Below, piece by piece: positions 6,880-12,405 of a stretch of DNA of 27,837 bases (position 1 is its first letter; each line of letters begins with the position of its first letter). Below the pieces are notes generated by a model. It saw only the letters and a program-made list of their open reading frames with translations. It ran no database searches and had not been told where the DNA came from. Position numbers and translations under genes: made by a program. The stretch is from a virus, in IMG/VR virus record IMGVR_UViG_3300027963_000271, positions 1 through 27,837 of that record; one strand, written 5' to 3'.

Positions 6880-7044
6880 CGTCTCCCCCTTTTTCCGGTT
6901 TCTGGAATCAAGAAAACCCGCTTCGCGTCCTGCTCGGCGGGGTGGTTGTTGCGTCCTTGCTACTGGTGCTCCGCACCACTCCTTCCGGCCTGCGGCCTCC
7001 TGCCGCCAGCCGGTCCTCTCATCACGTGCAGCGTGCGCCGGGCG
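6880..7044 (-). other. structured non-coding interval upstream of recT
   Basis: 165 nt between the first early gene and recT in a genome where neighbours usually overlap. On the minus strand it holds a perfect hairpin TGGTGC-GGA-GCACCA (6978-6964), other short GC-rich repeats, and a CCCGC...GCGGG stem followed by TTTTCTT. No convincing gene is visible; a 20-codon frame starting ATG near 7022 has no good ribosome site. It may act as a leader or attenuator controlling recT. Confidence 0.4.
6906..6941 (-). terminator. candidate intrinsic terminator or attenuator before recT
   Basis: On the minus strand a 5-bp GC stem (CCCGC at 6941-6937 with GCGGG at 6921-6917, 15-nt loop) is followed directly by TTTTCTTGATT. 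The stem is short and the loop long, so it is a weak candidate. It lies between the small gene at 7045-7260 and recT and would reduce read-through into recT. Confidence 0.3.
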
Positions 7045-7260
7045 TCAATCAAGCTCGAGGTCTGACGTGGGGACCGTCACAAACGACTCGGTGTCGATCT
7101 CCACGATCAGCCGGAACTGGTCAGAGTGGACGCAGGTGCCGCTCCACCTCTTGCCGGCACTGACGCCGCGGACAGCCTCGCCCCGCTCTGGCAGCGGCCG
7201 GCCGTAGATGTCGGCCATGCCGGCGACGGCGGCTTCGTACTCGTTCTTGTGTGCGTCCAT
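7045..7260 (-). CDS. small early protein of unknown function
   Basis: A 71-residue product with a strong AGGAGG ribosome site just before ATG 7260. The N-terminal third is helical (NEYEAAVAGMADIYG). The rest looks like a small beta barrel, with S-G-T-C-V-H-S-D-Q-F-R-L-I-V-E-I-D and ending in a short acidic tail. It is the first gene of the leftward early operon, right downstream of the operator/promoter region, so it is probably expressed first and strongly after induction. I do not recognise the family. Confidence 0.6.
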   Translation of the reverse strand: MDAHKNEYEAAVAGMADIYGRPLPERGEAVRGVSAGKRWSGTCVHSDQFRLIVEIDTESFVTVPTSDLELD

Positions 7261-7438
7261 CTCGTTCCTCCTCCGAACGGGTTGGTGAACAGGCGTTCAG
7301 TTCTGTCTAGGCAGGATATTCCGGTCGTGCGGCCATGCAAGCACCGCTAGCAAAACAAGGTGTCCCCTTCAATCGCAGCCTCATTGGCAAGGCTGGCTTG
7401 AAACTTCCTGAGAGTCAGGGGATAGCCTCAAGCACCGT

Positions 7439-7460
7439 CTGGTTCCTATGTCGGAACCAG
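7439..7460. promoter_or_regulatory. operator-like palindrome CTGGTTCC-N6-GGAACCAG
   Basis: A perfect inverted repeat with 8-bp arms (7439-7446 and 7453-7460) and a 6-bp spacer TATGTC. Ten bases from its right side, GTCGGAACCA (7450-7459), recur exactly at 7481-7490, 31 bp away or about three helical turns, so bound dimers would face the same side of the DNA. This is typical of a phage repressor or activator operator. Confidence 0.55.
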
Positions 7461-7480
7461 TGGGGCGAAGCATAGGCAGC

Positions 7481-7490
7481 GTCGGAACCA
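7481..7490. promoter_or_regulatory. second copy of the GTCGGAACCA operator half-site
   Basis: An exact direct repeat of positions 7450-7459. It lacks the opposite arm, so it would be a half-site or a weaker co-operative site next to the full palindrome. Confidence 0.4.
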
Positions 7491-7554
7491 ATCGTCAAGG
7501 GGTATTCACCAGGACGCTGGAAAGAACGATTTCAGGCCTATAAATGGCTAGAAA

Positions 7555-7791
7555 TCAGTTGGCAGAGAACCGCTCGGAACGCTTTTGTTCTCGCCCTGTG
7601 GCGTTGCGTTCGGCGATGTCGAGCACTTCTGCCAGGTCAACGACGCTGGCTCGGTCGTGCACTTTCTTGGAAAACAAGCGGCCGGTGCGGATCAGCTTGC
7701 GGATGTACGACATCGAACACGGGTACTTCTCGGCTGCTTCACGCACCGATACAAGAACCCTGCCCTGTGTGTCTTCGATAGCCACGACCAT
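7555..7791 (-). CDS. excisionase/MerR-type HTH DNA-binding protein
   Basis: A 78-residue product. Residues 14-58 form a helix-turn-helix of the excisionase (HTH_17) type: S-V-R-E-A-A-E-K-Y-P-C-S-M-S-Y-I-R-K-L-I-R-T-G-R-L, then V-H-D-R-A-S-V-V-D-L-A-E-V-L. The last 20 residues are basic and unstructured. It lies 225 nt from the integrase and is read in the opposite direction, as expected for a recombination directionality factor or a regulator of the divergent promoters. It could equally be a small transcription regulator; there is no other obvious repressor in the window. Confidence 0.7.
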   Translation of the reverse strand: MVVAIEDTQGRVLVSVREAAEKYPCSMSYIRKLIRTGRLFSKKVHDRASVVDLAEVLDIAERNATGREQKRSERFSAN

Positions 7792-7810
7792 CCCCCCATG
7801 CTAACCCCGC

Positions 7811-7824
7811 TGCACAGATGTGCA
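7811..7824. promoter_or_regulatory. operator-like palindrome TGCACA-GA-TGTGCA
   Basis: A perfect 6+2+6 inverted repeat about 20 nt upstream of the excisionase-like start codon. It shares the pattern G-Y-A-C-A-R-R-T-G-T-R-C with the palindrome at 7903-7914, which suggests one regulator binds both and controls the divergent genes. Confidence 0.5.
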
Positions 7825-7898
7825 ACGGAGTGCCTCGGATGGGCCGGTCGGCGGCTGCGTACAGTCCCCGTAACCGGCCAATTTGGAGCGGAGGGCAT

Positions 7899-7918
7899 GG
7901 GAGTACAAGTGTACACCC
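7899..7918. promoter_or_regulatory. operator-like palindrome around GTACA-AG-TGTAC
   Basis: A perfect 5+2+5 core (7903-7914) extended by GGG and CCC on each side after one mismatched A. It lies about 100 nt upstream of the integrase start and 91 bp centre-to-centre from the related TGCACA palindrome. Confidence 0.5.
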
Positions 7919-8016
7919 CTGCTAGCTTCTTCTGTTGTCGGTCGCGCGGAGGAGCCGTGTTCCCGTGGCATCACGGGGCGGAATCGCGCACGACTTGCTA
8001 AGCAGGGGACACGATC

Positions 8017-8925
8017 ATGACTGTCAGGGAGCTGCTGGTGGAGCGGTACGCACCGCTTCACCAGCTCACACCACGCAGCGTGGTGATCTACACAAACACC
8101 ATCGACCACTGGATGCGGTTTCTTGGACGGGAACCGCTGACTTCCGATTTTGACGATCTCGCCGTGTCGCGGTTTCTGGCTTTTCGCAACACGTCAACGA
8201 AACGTGGTGGCAAAACGATTTCGCCGAACACGGTCGCCAAAGACAAGGCGCAGATCTGCGCCCTGTGGACCTTTGCCGCCAAGAAACGGCTTGTGGAACA
8301 GTTCCCGAGCCTGCCCCGGACACATTTGGTCCACCGCACGCCCAAGGCCGCAACGGTTGACTCAATGCAGGCCCTCATGGCTGCGGCGTCGACCGGCAAA
8401 CGGCGGATGTACGGCGACTTGCCCGTGGCGTGGTTTTGGGGAACGCTAATCCGCGTAGCGTTTGAGACCGGCGAACGCCGAGGGGCTTTGATGAGCCTTC
8501 GCTGGTCCGAGGTCGACCTCGAGGGGCTCCAGGTCACGTTCCTCGCGGAAACCCGCAAGGGGCGATCCCGTGACATAGTGCGGGCTATCAGCCAGAGCGT
8601 GGCCGATCAACTGAAGCTGCATCGCGGTGCCCCGGGCGATCTGGTCTGGCGTTACCCGGGCAAACCTCACTCGCTCTACGCATCGTGGGATCTGCTCCGC
8701 AAGCGGGCCGGCGTCCAGGTGCGGGGCCTGCACTCAATCCGCAAGAGCTCGGCTTCGTACCTAGCAGCTGCTGGCGGCAACGCCTCGGACCACCTCGGTC
8801 ACAGCAACCCGCGGACGACCGCGGTCTACCTTGATCCATCCATCGTGCGGCCGGCAGAGACTGCCGTGAGCCGGTTGCCGCAGCTGGGCGGACCAGACGC
8901 CGAGTTCGTGCCGGAGGCGGAATAG
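8017..8925 (+). CDS. int: tyrosine-recombinase integrase
   Basis: A 302-residue product. Residues 1-105 form the SAM-like core-binding domain. The catalytic domain has T-G-E-R-R-G-A-L (Arg154 as the box I arginine), Lys181 in E-T-R-K-G-R-S-R, H-S-I-R (His239, Arg242), G-H-S-N (His262) and the nucleophile Tyr271 in T-A-V-Y-L-D. All key residues are present, so the enzyme should be active. It catalyses site-specific integration and excision of the phage genome. AGGGG lies about 8 nt before ATG 8017. It is the first plus-strand gene and is transcribed away from the excisionase-like gene. It lacks an obvious N-terminal arm-binding domain, so it may be a simple integrase. Confidence 0.95.
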   Translation: MTVRELLVERYAPLHQLTPRSVVIYTNTIDHWMRFLGREPLTSDFDDLAVSRFLAFRNTSTKRGGKTISPNTVAKDKAQICALWTFAAKKRLVEQFPSLPRTHLVHRTPKAATVDSMQALMAAASTGKRRMYGDLPVAWFWGTLIRVAFETGERRGALMSLRWSEVDLEGLQVTFLAETRKGRSRDIVRAISQSVADQLKLHRGAPGDLVWRYPGKPHSLYASWDLLRKRAGVQVRGLHSIRKSSASYLAAAGGNASDHLGHSNPRTTAVYLDPSIVRPAETAVSRLPQLGGPDAEFVPEAE

Positions 8926-9042
8926 GCAGTTTCCCCGCGGAAAACCGCCCCCAAAAAAATCTTTCCTCACCCCACTTGACCACAATGGACGATCGTCTAT
9001 ACTGACACCAGACGAGCACGACACCACCAAGGAAACGAACAG
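8926..9042 (+). other. integrase to cassette intergenic region
   Basis: It contains a short GCGG-AAAA-CCGC hairpin right after the integrase stop, with no T run on the plus strand, then the promoter at 8976-9003 and the ribosome-site leader of the next gene. There is no gene. Confidence 0.5.
8976..9003 (+). promoter_or_regulatory. sigma70-type promoter with palindromic spacer
   Basis: TTGACC (-35, 8976-8981) and TATACT (-10, 8998-9003) are separated by 16 bp, each close to consensus. The spacer ends in a perfect 10-bp palindrome GACGATCGTC (8988-8997) abutting the -10 box, an ideal place for a repressor. It drives the plus-strand cassette starting at 9043. Confidence 0.65.
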
Positions 9043-9294
9043 ATGAACGCCACTGACAGAGCGCTTGCCGCGGTTGGGATGACTCGCCGCGATATGGAGC
9101 GAGAGGATTTTATCCGTCGTTCTGGGCGAAAGGCCGCAAAGGCTCTGCGGGATCGCGGATACCAGATGCAGCGGGTTCCGACAAACGCTGGAAAGTCGGT
9201 GTCCAGATGGTGCCCGCCGGGCGTGGTGGCATCACCGGAGTCGTTCAGCTTTCCAGCGTTCTATATTCTGGTGTCTTCCTTTGCCCGTGACTGA
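9043..9294 (+). CDS. small basic protein, first gene of the plus-strand cassette
   Basis: An 83-residue product. The first half is basic and helical (M-T-R-R-D-M-E-R-E-D-F-I-R-R-S-G-R-K-A-A-K-A-L-R-D-R-G-Y), which could bind nucleic acid. The second half ends in a more hydrophobic segment S-F-P-A-F-Y-I-L-V-S-S-F-A. An AAGGAAACGA leader lies upstream of ATG 9043, 40 nt after the -10 box of a strong promoter. I do not recognise the family. It may be a small lysogeny or immunity protein, but this is only suggested by its position. Confidence 0.6.
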   Translation: MNATDRALAAVGMTRRDMEREDFIRRSGRKAAKALRDRGYQMQRVPTNAGKSVSRWCPPGVVASPESFSFPAFYILVSSFARD

Positions 9295-9312
9295 TCGCAA
9301 CGGAGCCAGCCG

Positions 9313-9546
9313 ATGCCCAAGACAATTATTCATGTCAACAATCACGTCATCCGCCGGAACGCCCAGACCGGAGAAAGGAACCCCGTGTTGACCGTAAAAA
9401 GTAGGGGGGCAAACACCTACGCCGAGTCTGTTGTCATTCACGGGCCGTGCCGAGTTATTTACTCGCCCGACAATCCTCTGCCGTGTGGGGCTCGAGTGTG
9501 GATTGAAACAATGGCCGATGTGGATCACGAAGGGACAGGAGAATGA
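9313..9546 (+). CDS. conserved small phage protein
   Basis: A 77-residue product with GGAG 8 nt upstream of ATG. It begins MPKTIIHVNNHVIRRNAQTG and continues with N-P-V-L-T-V-K-S-R-G, G-P-C-R-V-I-Y-S-P-D and C-G-A-R-V-W-I-E-T. I recall very similar small proteins (start I-I-H-V-N-x-H-V-I-R-x-N, end G-A-R-V-W-I-E-T) in diverse phage and metagenomic genomes, but no function is known. A compact beta fold is likely. The stop overlaps the next start as ATGA. Confidence 0.7.
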   Translation: MPKTIIHVNNHVIRRNAQTGERNPVLTVKSRGANTYAESVVIHGPCRVIYSPDNPLPCGARVWIETMADVDHEGTGE

Positions 9547-9908
9547 AAAACAAAAGAGACAAATACGTCGACTCAACGACCGAAGCGTTTATCACGTTTT
9601 TTCGTGAGTGCCATGATTCTTCAGGAATCAGTCCGACTTTTGAAGGCGCGCTTGCCTGGCTTTGCGGGCCAGAGCGGTATCGCTTGCCAATGAAAGCCTT
9701 TCGCGAATTGCTTCGTTGCCTGTCGAAGCACAAGGACGGTGCGCGGTATTTGTTGTGGGCGGCGTGCGCGATGGGCGACAGAATCGAGGACGATGGAGTG
9801 TTTATCGAAAACGCCCGGCGCTTTTTTTCTGGATGCCATTCTCGGTTTTCCCGACCTTCAACAATGTGCGTCCCCGCAGGTCCGATGATAGAAGCGGTTG
9901 ACCGATGA
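9543..9908 (+). CDS. unknown protein of the plus-strand cassette
   Basis: A 121-residue product coupled to the previous gene through ATGA at 9543. It is helical and globular, with aromatic residues: E-A-F-I-T-F-F-R-E-C-H-D-S, F-E-G-A-L-A-W-L-C-G-P-E-R-Y-R-L-P, and a Cys near residues 23, 41, 59 and 74. Local base composition is somewhat lower in GC than in the flanking late genes. I do not recognise a family. The C-terminal 25 residues look irregular. Confidence 0.55.
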   Translation: MKNKRDKYVDSTTEAFITFFRECHDSSGISPTFEGALAWLCGPERYRLPMKAFRELLRCLSKHKDGARYLLWAACAMGDRIEDDGVFIENARRFFSGCHSRFSRPSTMCVPAGPMIEAVDR

Positions 9909-9917
9909 CCCGCCCCA

Positions 9918-9942
9918 CCCGCCCGGCGCTTCGCCGGGCGGG
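9918..9942. terminator. perfect 10-bp GC hairpin between cassette genes
   Basis: CCCGCCCGGC (9918-9927), loop GCTTC, GCCGGGCGGG (9933-9942). There is no T run after it on the plus strand, so it is better read as an attenuator, RNA-processing or stability hairpin than as a full intrinsic terminator. It lies just after the 9908 stop and before the ribosome site of the next gene. Confidence 0.45.
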
Positions 9943-9961
9943 CCACACCAAGGAAACGACG

Positions 9962-10441
9962 ATGGCAGGGCAGTATCTTCGCCGCGGATTTGACGGGCCC
10001 GAGGTGTGGGACTCTTTGACATGCGAACACCGAGAGCCAACTCAACACGAGATAGACACGCTGCCTCGATGCCAAATGCGGCGAAAAAGCGCAAAGCCAC
10101 TTCCACCCCGAATCATCAACAGAAACGAGCACACGATGACAACGACCGCATCCAAGAAAATCCGCGTGCCAGCCTACTTCTACACCGATCACCTTGATCG
10201 AGCCCTCGACACCCCGGCCGACTTGGGCAAGTGCCGCTCGCATGCGGTCGTATCGGCCGACGATCCGCACCTTGCCGAACTGCTTGACGACGCCGAGCAC
10301 TACGCGCACCCGAGCGGCCCCGATGCCTGCGGCAAAGGGCTCATCATGTCTGCCAAGGCGACCGTCCGAGCGATCCGCGACGTAATCGGCTGGGACGATG
10401 CCTGCCCGGCAATCAAGCGGCTGCGGAGGCAGGCCCAATGA
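9962..10441 (+). CDS. cassette protein with two possible starts
   Basis: A 159-residue product from ATG 9962, chosen because the AAGGAAACGA leader precedes it. An in-frame ATG at 9905 would run the coding region through the strong hairpin and is less likely. Residues 1-55 (M-A-G-Q-Y-L-R-R-G-F...) look separate from the rest. An in-frame ATG at 10136 begins MTTTASKKIRVPAYFYTDHL, followed by D-D-P-H-L-A-E-L-L-D-D-A-E-H-Y-A, a pattern known as a stand-alone small phage protein (I/V-P-A-Y-F-Y-x-D-H...). So this may be two products, a fused 159-residue protein and a 101-residue one. The function is unknown. Confidence 0.55.
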   Translation: MAGQYLRRGFDGPEVWDSLTCEHREPTQHEIDTLPRCQMRRKSAKPLPPRIINRNEHTMTTTASKKIRVPAYFYTDHLDRALDTPADLGKCRSHAVVSADDPHLAELLDDAEHYAHPSGPDACGKGLIMSAKATVRAIRDVIGWDDACPAIKRLRRQAQ

Positions 10442-10647
10442 CACCTCGCATCAACACCACCGACTACGTCCGGCCGTCCACCGCGGCCACGCTCGCCGGC
10501 GTCAGCCGCGCCCTGGCCTACCGGCTGATCGCGGCCGGCACGGTCCCGAGCGTGGAGATCGACGGCACCGTGTTCGTCCACCGGCGGGATGTTGCCAGGA
10601 TCGTGGCAACGCCGGGAATAGGGCGACCGAGGAAGACCAAGCCATGA
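10438..10647 (+). CDS. HTH (excisionase/MerR-like) DNA-binding protein
   Basis: A 69-residue product linked to the previous gene by ATGA. It has a single helix-turn-helix of the HTH_17 type: Y-V-R-P-S-T-A-A-T-L-A-G-V-S-R-A-L-A-Y-R-L-I, then G-T-V-P-S-V-E-I-D-G-T-V-F-V-H-R-R-D-V, with a basic tail G-R-P-R-K-T-K-P. It is a small DNA-binding regulator or excisionase. A second such gene besides the one at 7555-7791 suggests that one is the directionality factor and the other a regulator; this one could act on the palindrome in the cassette promoter. Confidence 0.7.
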   Translation: MTPRINTTDYVRPSTAATLAGVSRALAYRLIAAGTVPSVEIDGTVFVHRRDVARIVATPGIGRPRKTKP

Positions 10648-10721
10648 CGGCCCGTCAGATCATCGCGTGGCTTCCAGTGACGATTCCTGTGGCCCTGCTG
10701 CTGCGCTGGCTGGCCAGCTAA
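10644..10721 (+). CDS. 25-residue hydrophobic peptide
   Basis: ATG 10644 overlaps the previous stop as ATGA, the usual sign of a real coupled gene in this genome. The peptide starts MTARQ and then has one hydrophobic helix I-I-A-W-L-P-V-T-I-P-V-A-L-L-L-R-W-L, enough to span the membrane. Such tiny membrane peptides can act as toxins, lysis timers or exclusion proteins, but no family is recognisable. It is the last plus-strand gene before the convergent late operon. Confidence 0.4.
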   Translation: MTARQIIAWLPVTIPVALLLRWLAS

Positions 10722-10727
10722 ACGCAA

Positions 10728-10759
10728 CCGCCCCCACCGGGAGGAGACGGTGGAGGCGG
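10728..10759. terminator. hairpin between convergent operons
   Basis: CCGCCCCCACCG (10728-10739) pairs with CGGTGGAGGCGG (10748-10759) with one mismatch and an 8-nt loop. It sits exactly between the last plus-strand gene (ends 10721) and the end of the leftward late operon (10791). It lacks a T tract on either strand, so it may rely on the strong stem or on Rho. Confidence 0.5.
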
Positions 10760-10790
10760 CGCGGCCGGCGGAAAGGGAGAAAACGCCAGG

Positions 10791-10982
10791 CTATTTGTCG
10801 GGGAGCGGTCTGCTGTTTTCCATGTGGGCGATCACGCAGAGCAACCTACCTCGCTCCGCAAGCAATCGCATCACGTCGGCTGCGAGCGTGCCGCTGGTGC
10901 CGGTCCACGCTCCCTGAAATCGACGCGCTCGATGCTCGATCCGCACGAGGTCGTCAGCGGTGAGGGGCTGGAGCTCGGGCAT
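10791..10982 (-). CDS. small Ea22-like helical protein
   Basis: A 63-residue product starting at ATG 10982 with AGGAG 8 nt upstream. It shows the pattern L-T-A-D-D-L-V-R-I-E-H-R-A...G-A-W...A-A-D-V-M-R-L-L-A-E-R-G-R-L, seen in many small phage proteins of the ead/Ea22 type whose function is unclear. It overlaps the 3' part of the diphosphohydrolase gene by 112 nt in another frame. It is the last gene of the late leftward operon. Confidence 0.55.
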   Translation of the reverse strand: MPELQPLTADDLVRIEHRARRFQGAWTGTSGTLAADVMRLLAERGRLLCVIAHMENSRPLPDK

Positions 10983-11341
10983 GGCTGCTTCTCCTGCAAG
11001 GGCGGAACACATCCTGGCCCGCGGAGCGTGGCTTCGTTGAGGTGCGGCCACAGCTCGTCTGAGTGGATTGCGGCCAACACATTCCACGCCGCGTGGCCGA
11101 GGTGCGGCTCCCTGCGGTCGCCGGAAAGGAACTGATAGATGTGGGCAATTGCATGGTTCAAAAGGTCGTGAACCGGCATGCCCTTTTCCCAGTTCCAGTC
11201 GCCGTACTTCTCGGCCCCTTCTGCACAGGCTCGGGCTATTTCACGAAGACCGATTGGCGAAACAAGGTCGTAGCGAAACGACTCGACAGCGTCGCTACGA
11301 ACCGCACCGGTGCCAAACTTGGCAGTAGTCCCGTCGCTCAT
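10871..11341 (-). CDS. dATP/dGTP diphosphohydrolase-like protein (DUF5664 type)
   Basis: A 156-residue product. Residues 18-105 carry the family pattern: R-Y-D-L-V-S-P-I-G-L-R-E-I-A-R-A-C-A-E-G-A-E-K-Y-G, then N-W-E-K-G-M-P, L-L-N-H-A-I-A-H-I, E-P-H-L-G-H-A-A-W-N-V-L-A. Members related to MazG/MazZ hydrolyse dATP or dGTP to the monophosphate, and phages use them to shift nucleotide pools. The last 45 or so residues are low-complexity (Ser/Pro/Arg) and overlap the next gene, so the true C-terminus or a frameshift is worth checking. No PurZ gene, needed for 2-aminoadenine synthesis, is visible. It starts with an ATGA overlap after the phosphoesterase. Confidence 0.72.
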   Translation of the reverse strand: MSDGTTAKFGTGAVRSDAVESFRYDLVSPIGLREIARACAEGAEKYGDWNWEKGMPVHDLLNHAIAHIYQFLSGDRREPHLGHAAWNVLAAIHSDELWPHLNEATLRGPGCVPPLQEKQPCPSSSPSPLTTSCGSSIERVDFRERGPAPAARSQPT

Positions 11342-12405
11342 TTCTTCCTCAGGTCGCGGTCGCAGAACAGGGGGAAAGCCTTGGTCGTCTCATGCCGCTC
11401 ATGGTCGATCACCACGCACGCCTGGCACGGGGGCTCGTAGGCGGCTTTGATTCGGACAGCGTAGGCCGAGTGTCCAATCACCGAGCCGTTGCTGACGTAG
11501 CGACCGGATCGGCCCCAAGAGAACTGGTGCCAGTGTCCGAGGCACGTGAGATCGGCGCGGAGCGTGGCATCCCACGCGGCAATGCTCTTGTTGAGCGGCA
11601 CGTGGATGCCGCCGATCCCGCCTTGGAACTTCACCGCATGCCCGTGGTGGAACCGGACGCGAAATCCATCGAGGTCGAGCACGTTGAGATAGCCGGTGCC
11701 GACGTGCCAGCGGACGTTTGGTTTCGTCTCAGCCGCGGCCAGCGTCAGGTAGAGGTGCTGCTCAAACGAATGCTCCATCTCGGTGCCGATGCGGAGCTTT
11801 TCTGTGCTGCGGCCGTGGTTGCCCGAATTGGTCGCAACGATCACCTCGTCGGCCTGGCCGGCGACGGCGTCGAGGAATCCCCGGATTCGCTCCCCGGCCC
11901 AGCGGGTGGCCGCGAGGGGGGCCAGCTGAGCGAGTTCGGCAGTGTCGTCGTGGATGTGGCCGCTGAGGAAATCACCACCAAGCCAGACCACCACACGGCG
12001 GATATCCGCCAACCTGCGTTCGTGCTCGAGCATGACGGCGAGCCGCTCGCCAAGCTCAGCGATCCGCTGGTCGGCCACCTCAAGGCTGTAGTCGTTGAGG
12101 CCGTTCACGGTGGCCGGGTCGACGCGTTCCTCGACGTGCCAGTCAGAGAGAAGCACGACCATCGTGGCGGCGTGCCGTCTTGCCTTGCCGGGCCTCTGGC
12201 GTGCCCTATGCGGGGCGATCCCGCGGAGGCCTGCCATCGCGTCGGCCCGAGCCCGCTCGGCGTCTATGCGGCTCAGAGCGGCCTTGTACTTACTGCGGAG
12301 CCCGGCGGCCTCGGCACGAAGCCGGGCTAACTCTGCGTCGCGGTCGAGGTTGTCCTGCTCGGCGGCACCCTCGCGGACGGCGTCGATCAGCTTTTTCTGA
12401 GCCAT
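11338..12405 (-). CDS. calcineurin-like metallophosphoesterase
   Basis: A 355-residue product. Residues 1-60 are a coiled coil with alternating Arg and Glu; a basic linker follows. The metallophosphoesterase core has all five metal-binding blocks: S-D-W-H (87-90), G-G-D (143-145), G-N-H (195-197), H-H-G-H (253-256) and G-H-W-H (290-293). The family binds two metal ions and cleaves phosphomono- or phosphodiesters, including nucleic acid ends. A phage role in DNA or RNA end processing is likely but unproven. AAGGAG precedes ATG 12405. It overlaps its neighbours by 19 nt upstream and by ATGA downstream. Confidence 0.85.
   Translation of the reverse strand: MAQKKLIDAVREGAAEQDNLDRDAELARLRAEAAGLRSKYKAALSRIDAERARADAMAGLRGIAPHRARQRPGKARRHAATMVVLLSDWHVEERVDPATVNGLNDYSLEVADQRIAELGERLAVMLEHERRLADIRRVVVWLGGDFLSGHIHDDTAELAQLAPLAATRWAGERIRGFLDAVAGQADEVIVATNSGNHGRSTEKLRIGTEMEHSFEQHLYLTLAAAETKPNVRWHVGTGYLNVLDLDGFRVRFHHGHAVKFQGGIGGIHVPLNKSIAAWDATLRADLTCLGHWHQFSWGRSGRYVSNGSVIGHSAYAVRIKAAYEPPCQACVVIDHERHETTKAFPLFCDRDLRKK

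Larger units (their letters stand above)
7261..7554. promoter_or_regulatory. early control region between the leftward operon and the excisionase-like gene
   Basis: About 290 nt without a gene. It contains the CTGGTTCC/GGAACCAG palindrome, a repeated GTCGGAACCA element and, on the minus strand, a weak promoter candidate for the early operon: TTGCAT and TATCCT separated by 16 nt (complement of about 7309-7336). Both flanking genes are read leftward, so this is where early transcription toward recT most likely begins. Confidence 0.45.
7792..8016. promoter_or_regulatory. divergent intergenic control region between excisionase-like gene and integrase
   Basis: About 225 nt without a convincing gene. 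It holds two related palindromes (7811-7824 and 7899-7918) and an inverted repeat that includes the integrase ribosome site. It is also the natural location of attP, but no copy of a tRNA 3' end was found here. I see no strong sigma70 promoter in either direction. Confidence 0.45.

Noticed and set aside
6052-7065. Plus-strand open frame of 337 codons opposite recT
   Set aside because: It is antisense to a clear RecT gene and has no family pattern; the hydrophobic stretch near its end lies in the non-coding gap and looks fortuitous.
7801-8109. Minus-strand open frame overlapping the start of integrase
   Set aside because: It would cross both palindromes and the integrase ribosome site, has no ribosome site of its own and encodes no recognisable protein.
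9455-10444. Minus-strand open frame of 329 codons opposite the plus-strand cassette
   Set aside because: No ribosome site or recognisable family; four coupled plus-strand genes with ATGA overlaps explain the region better.
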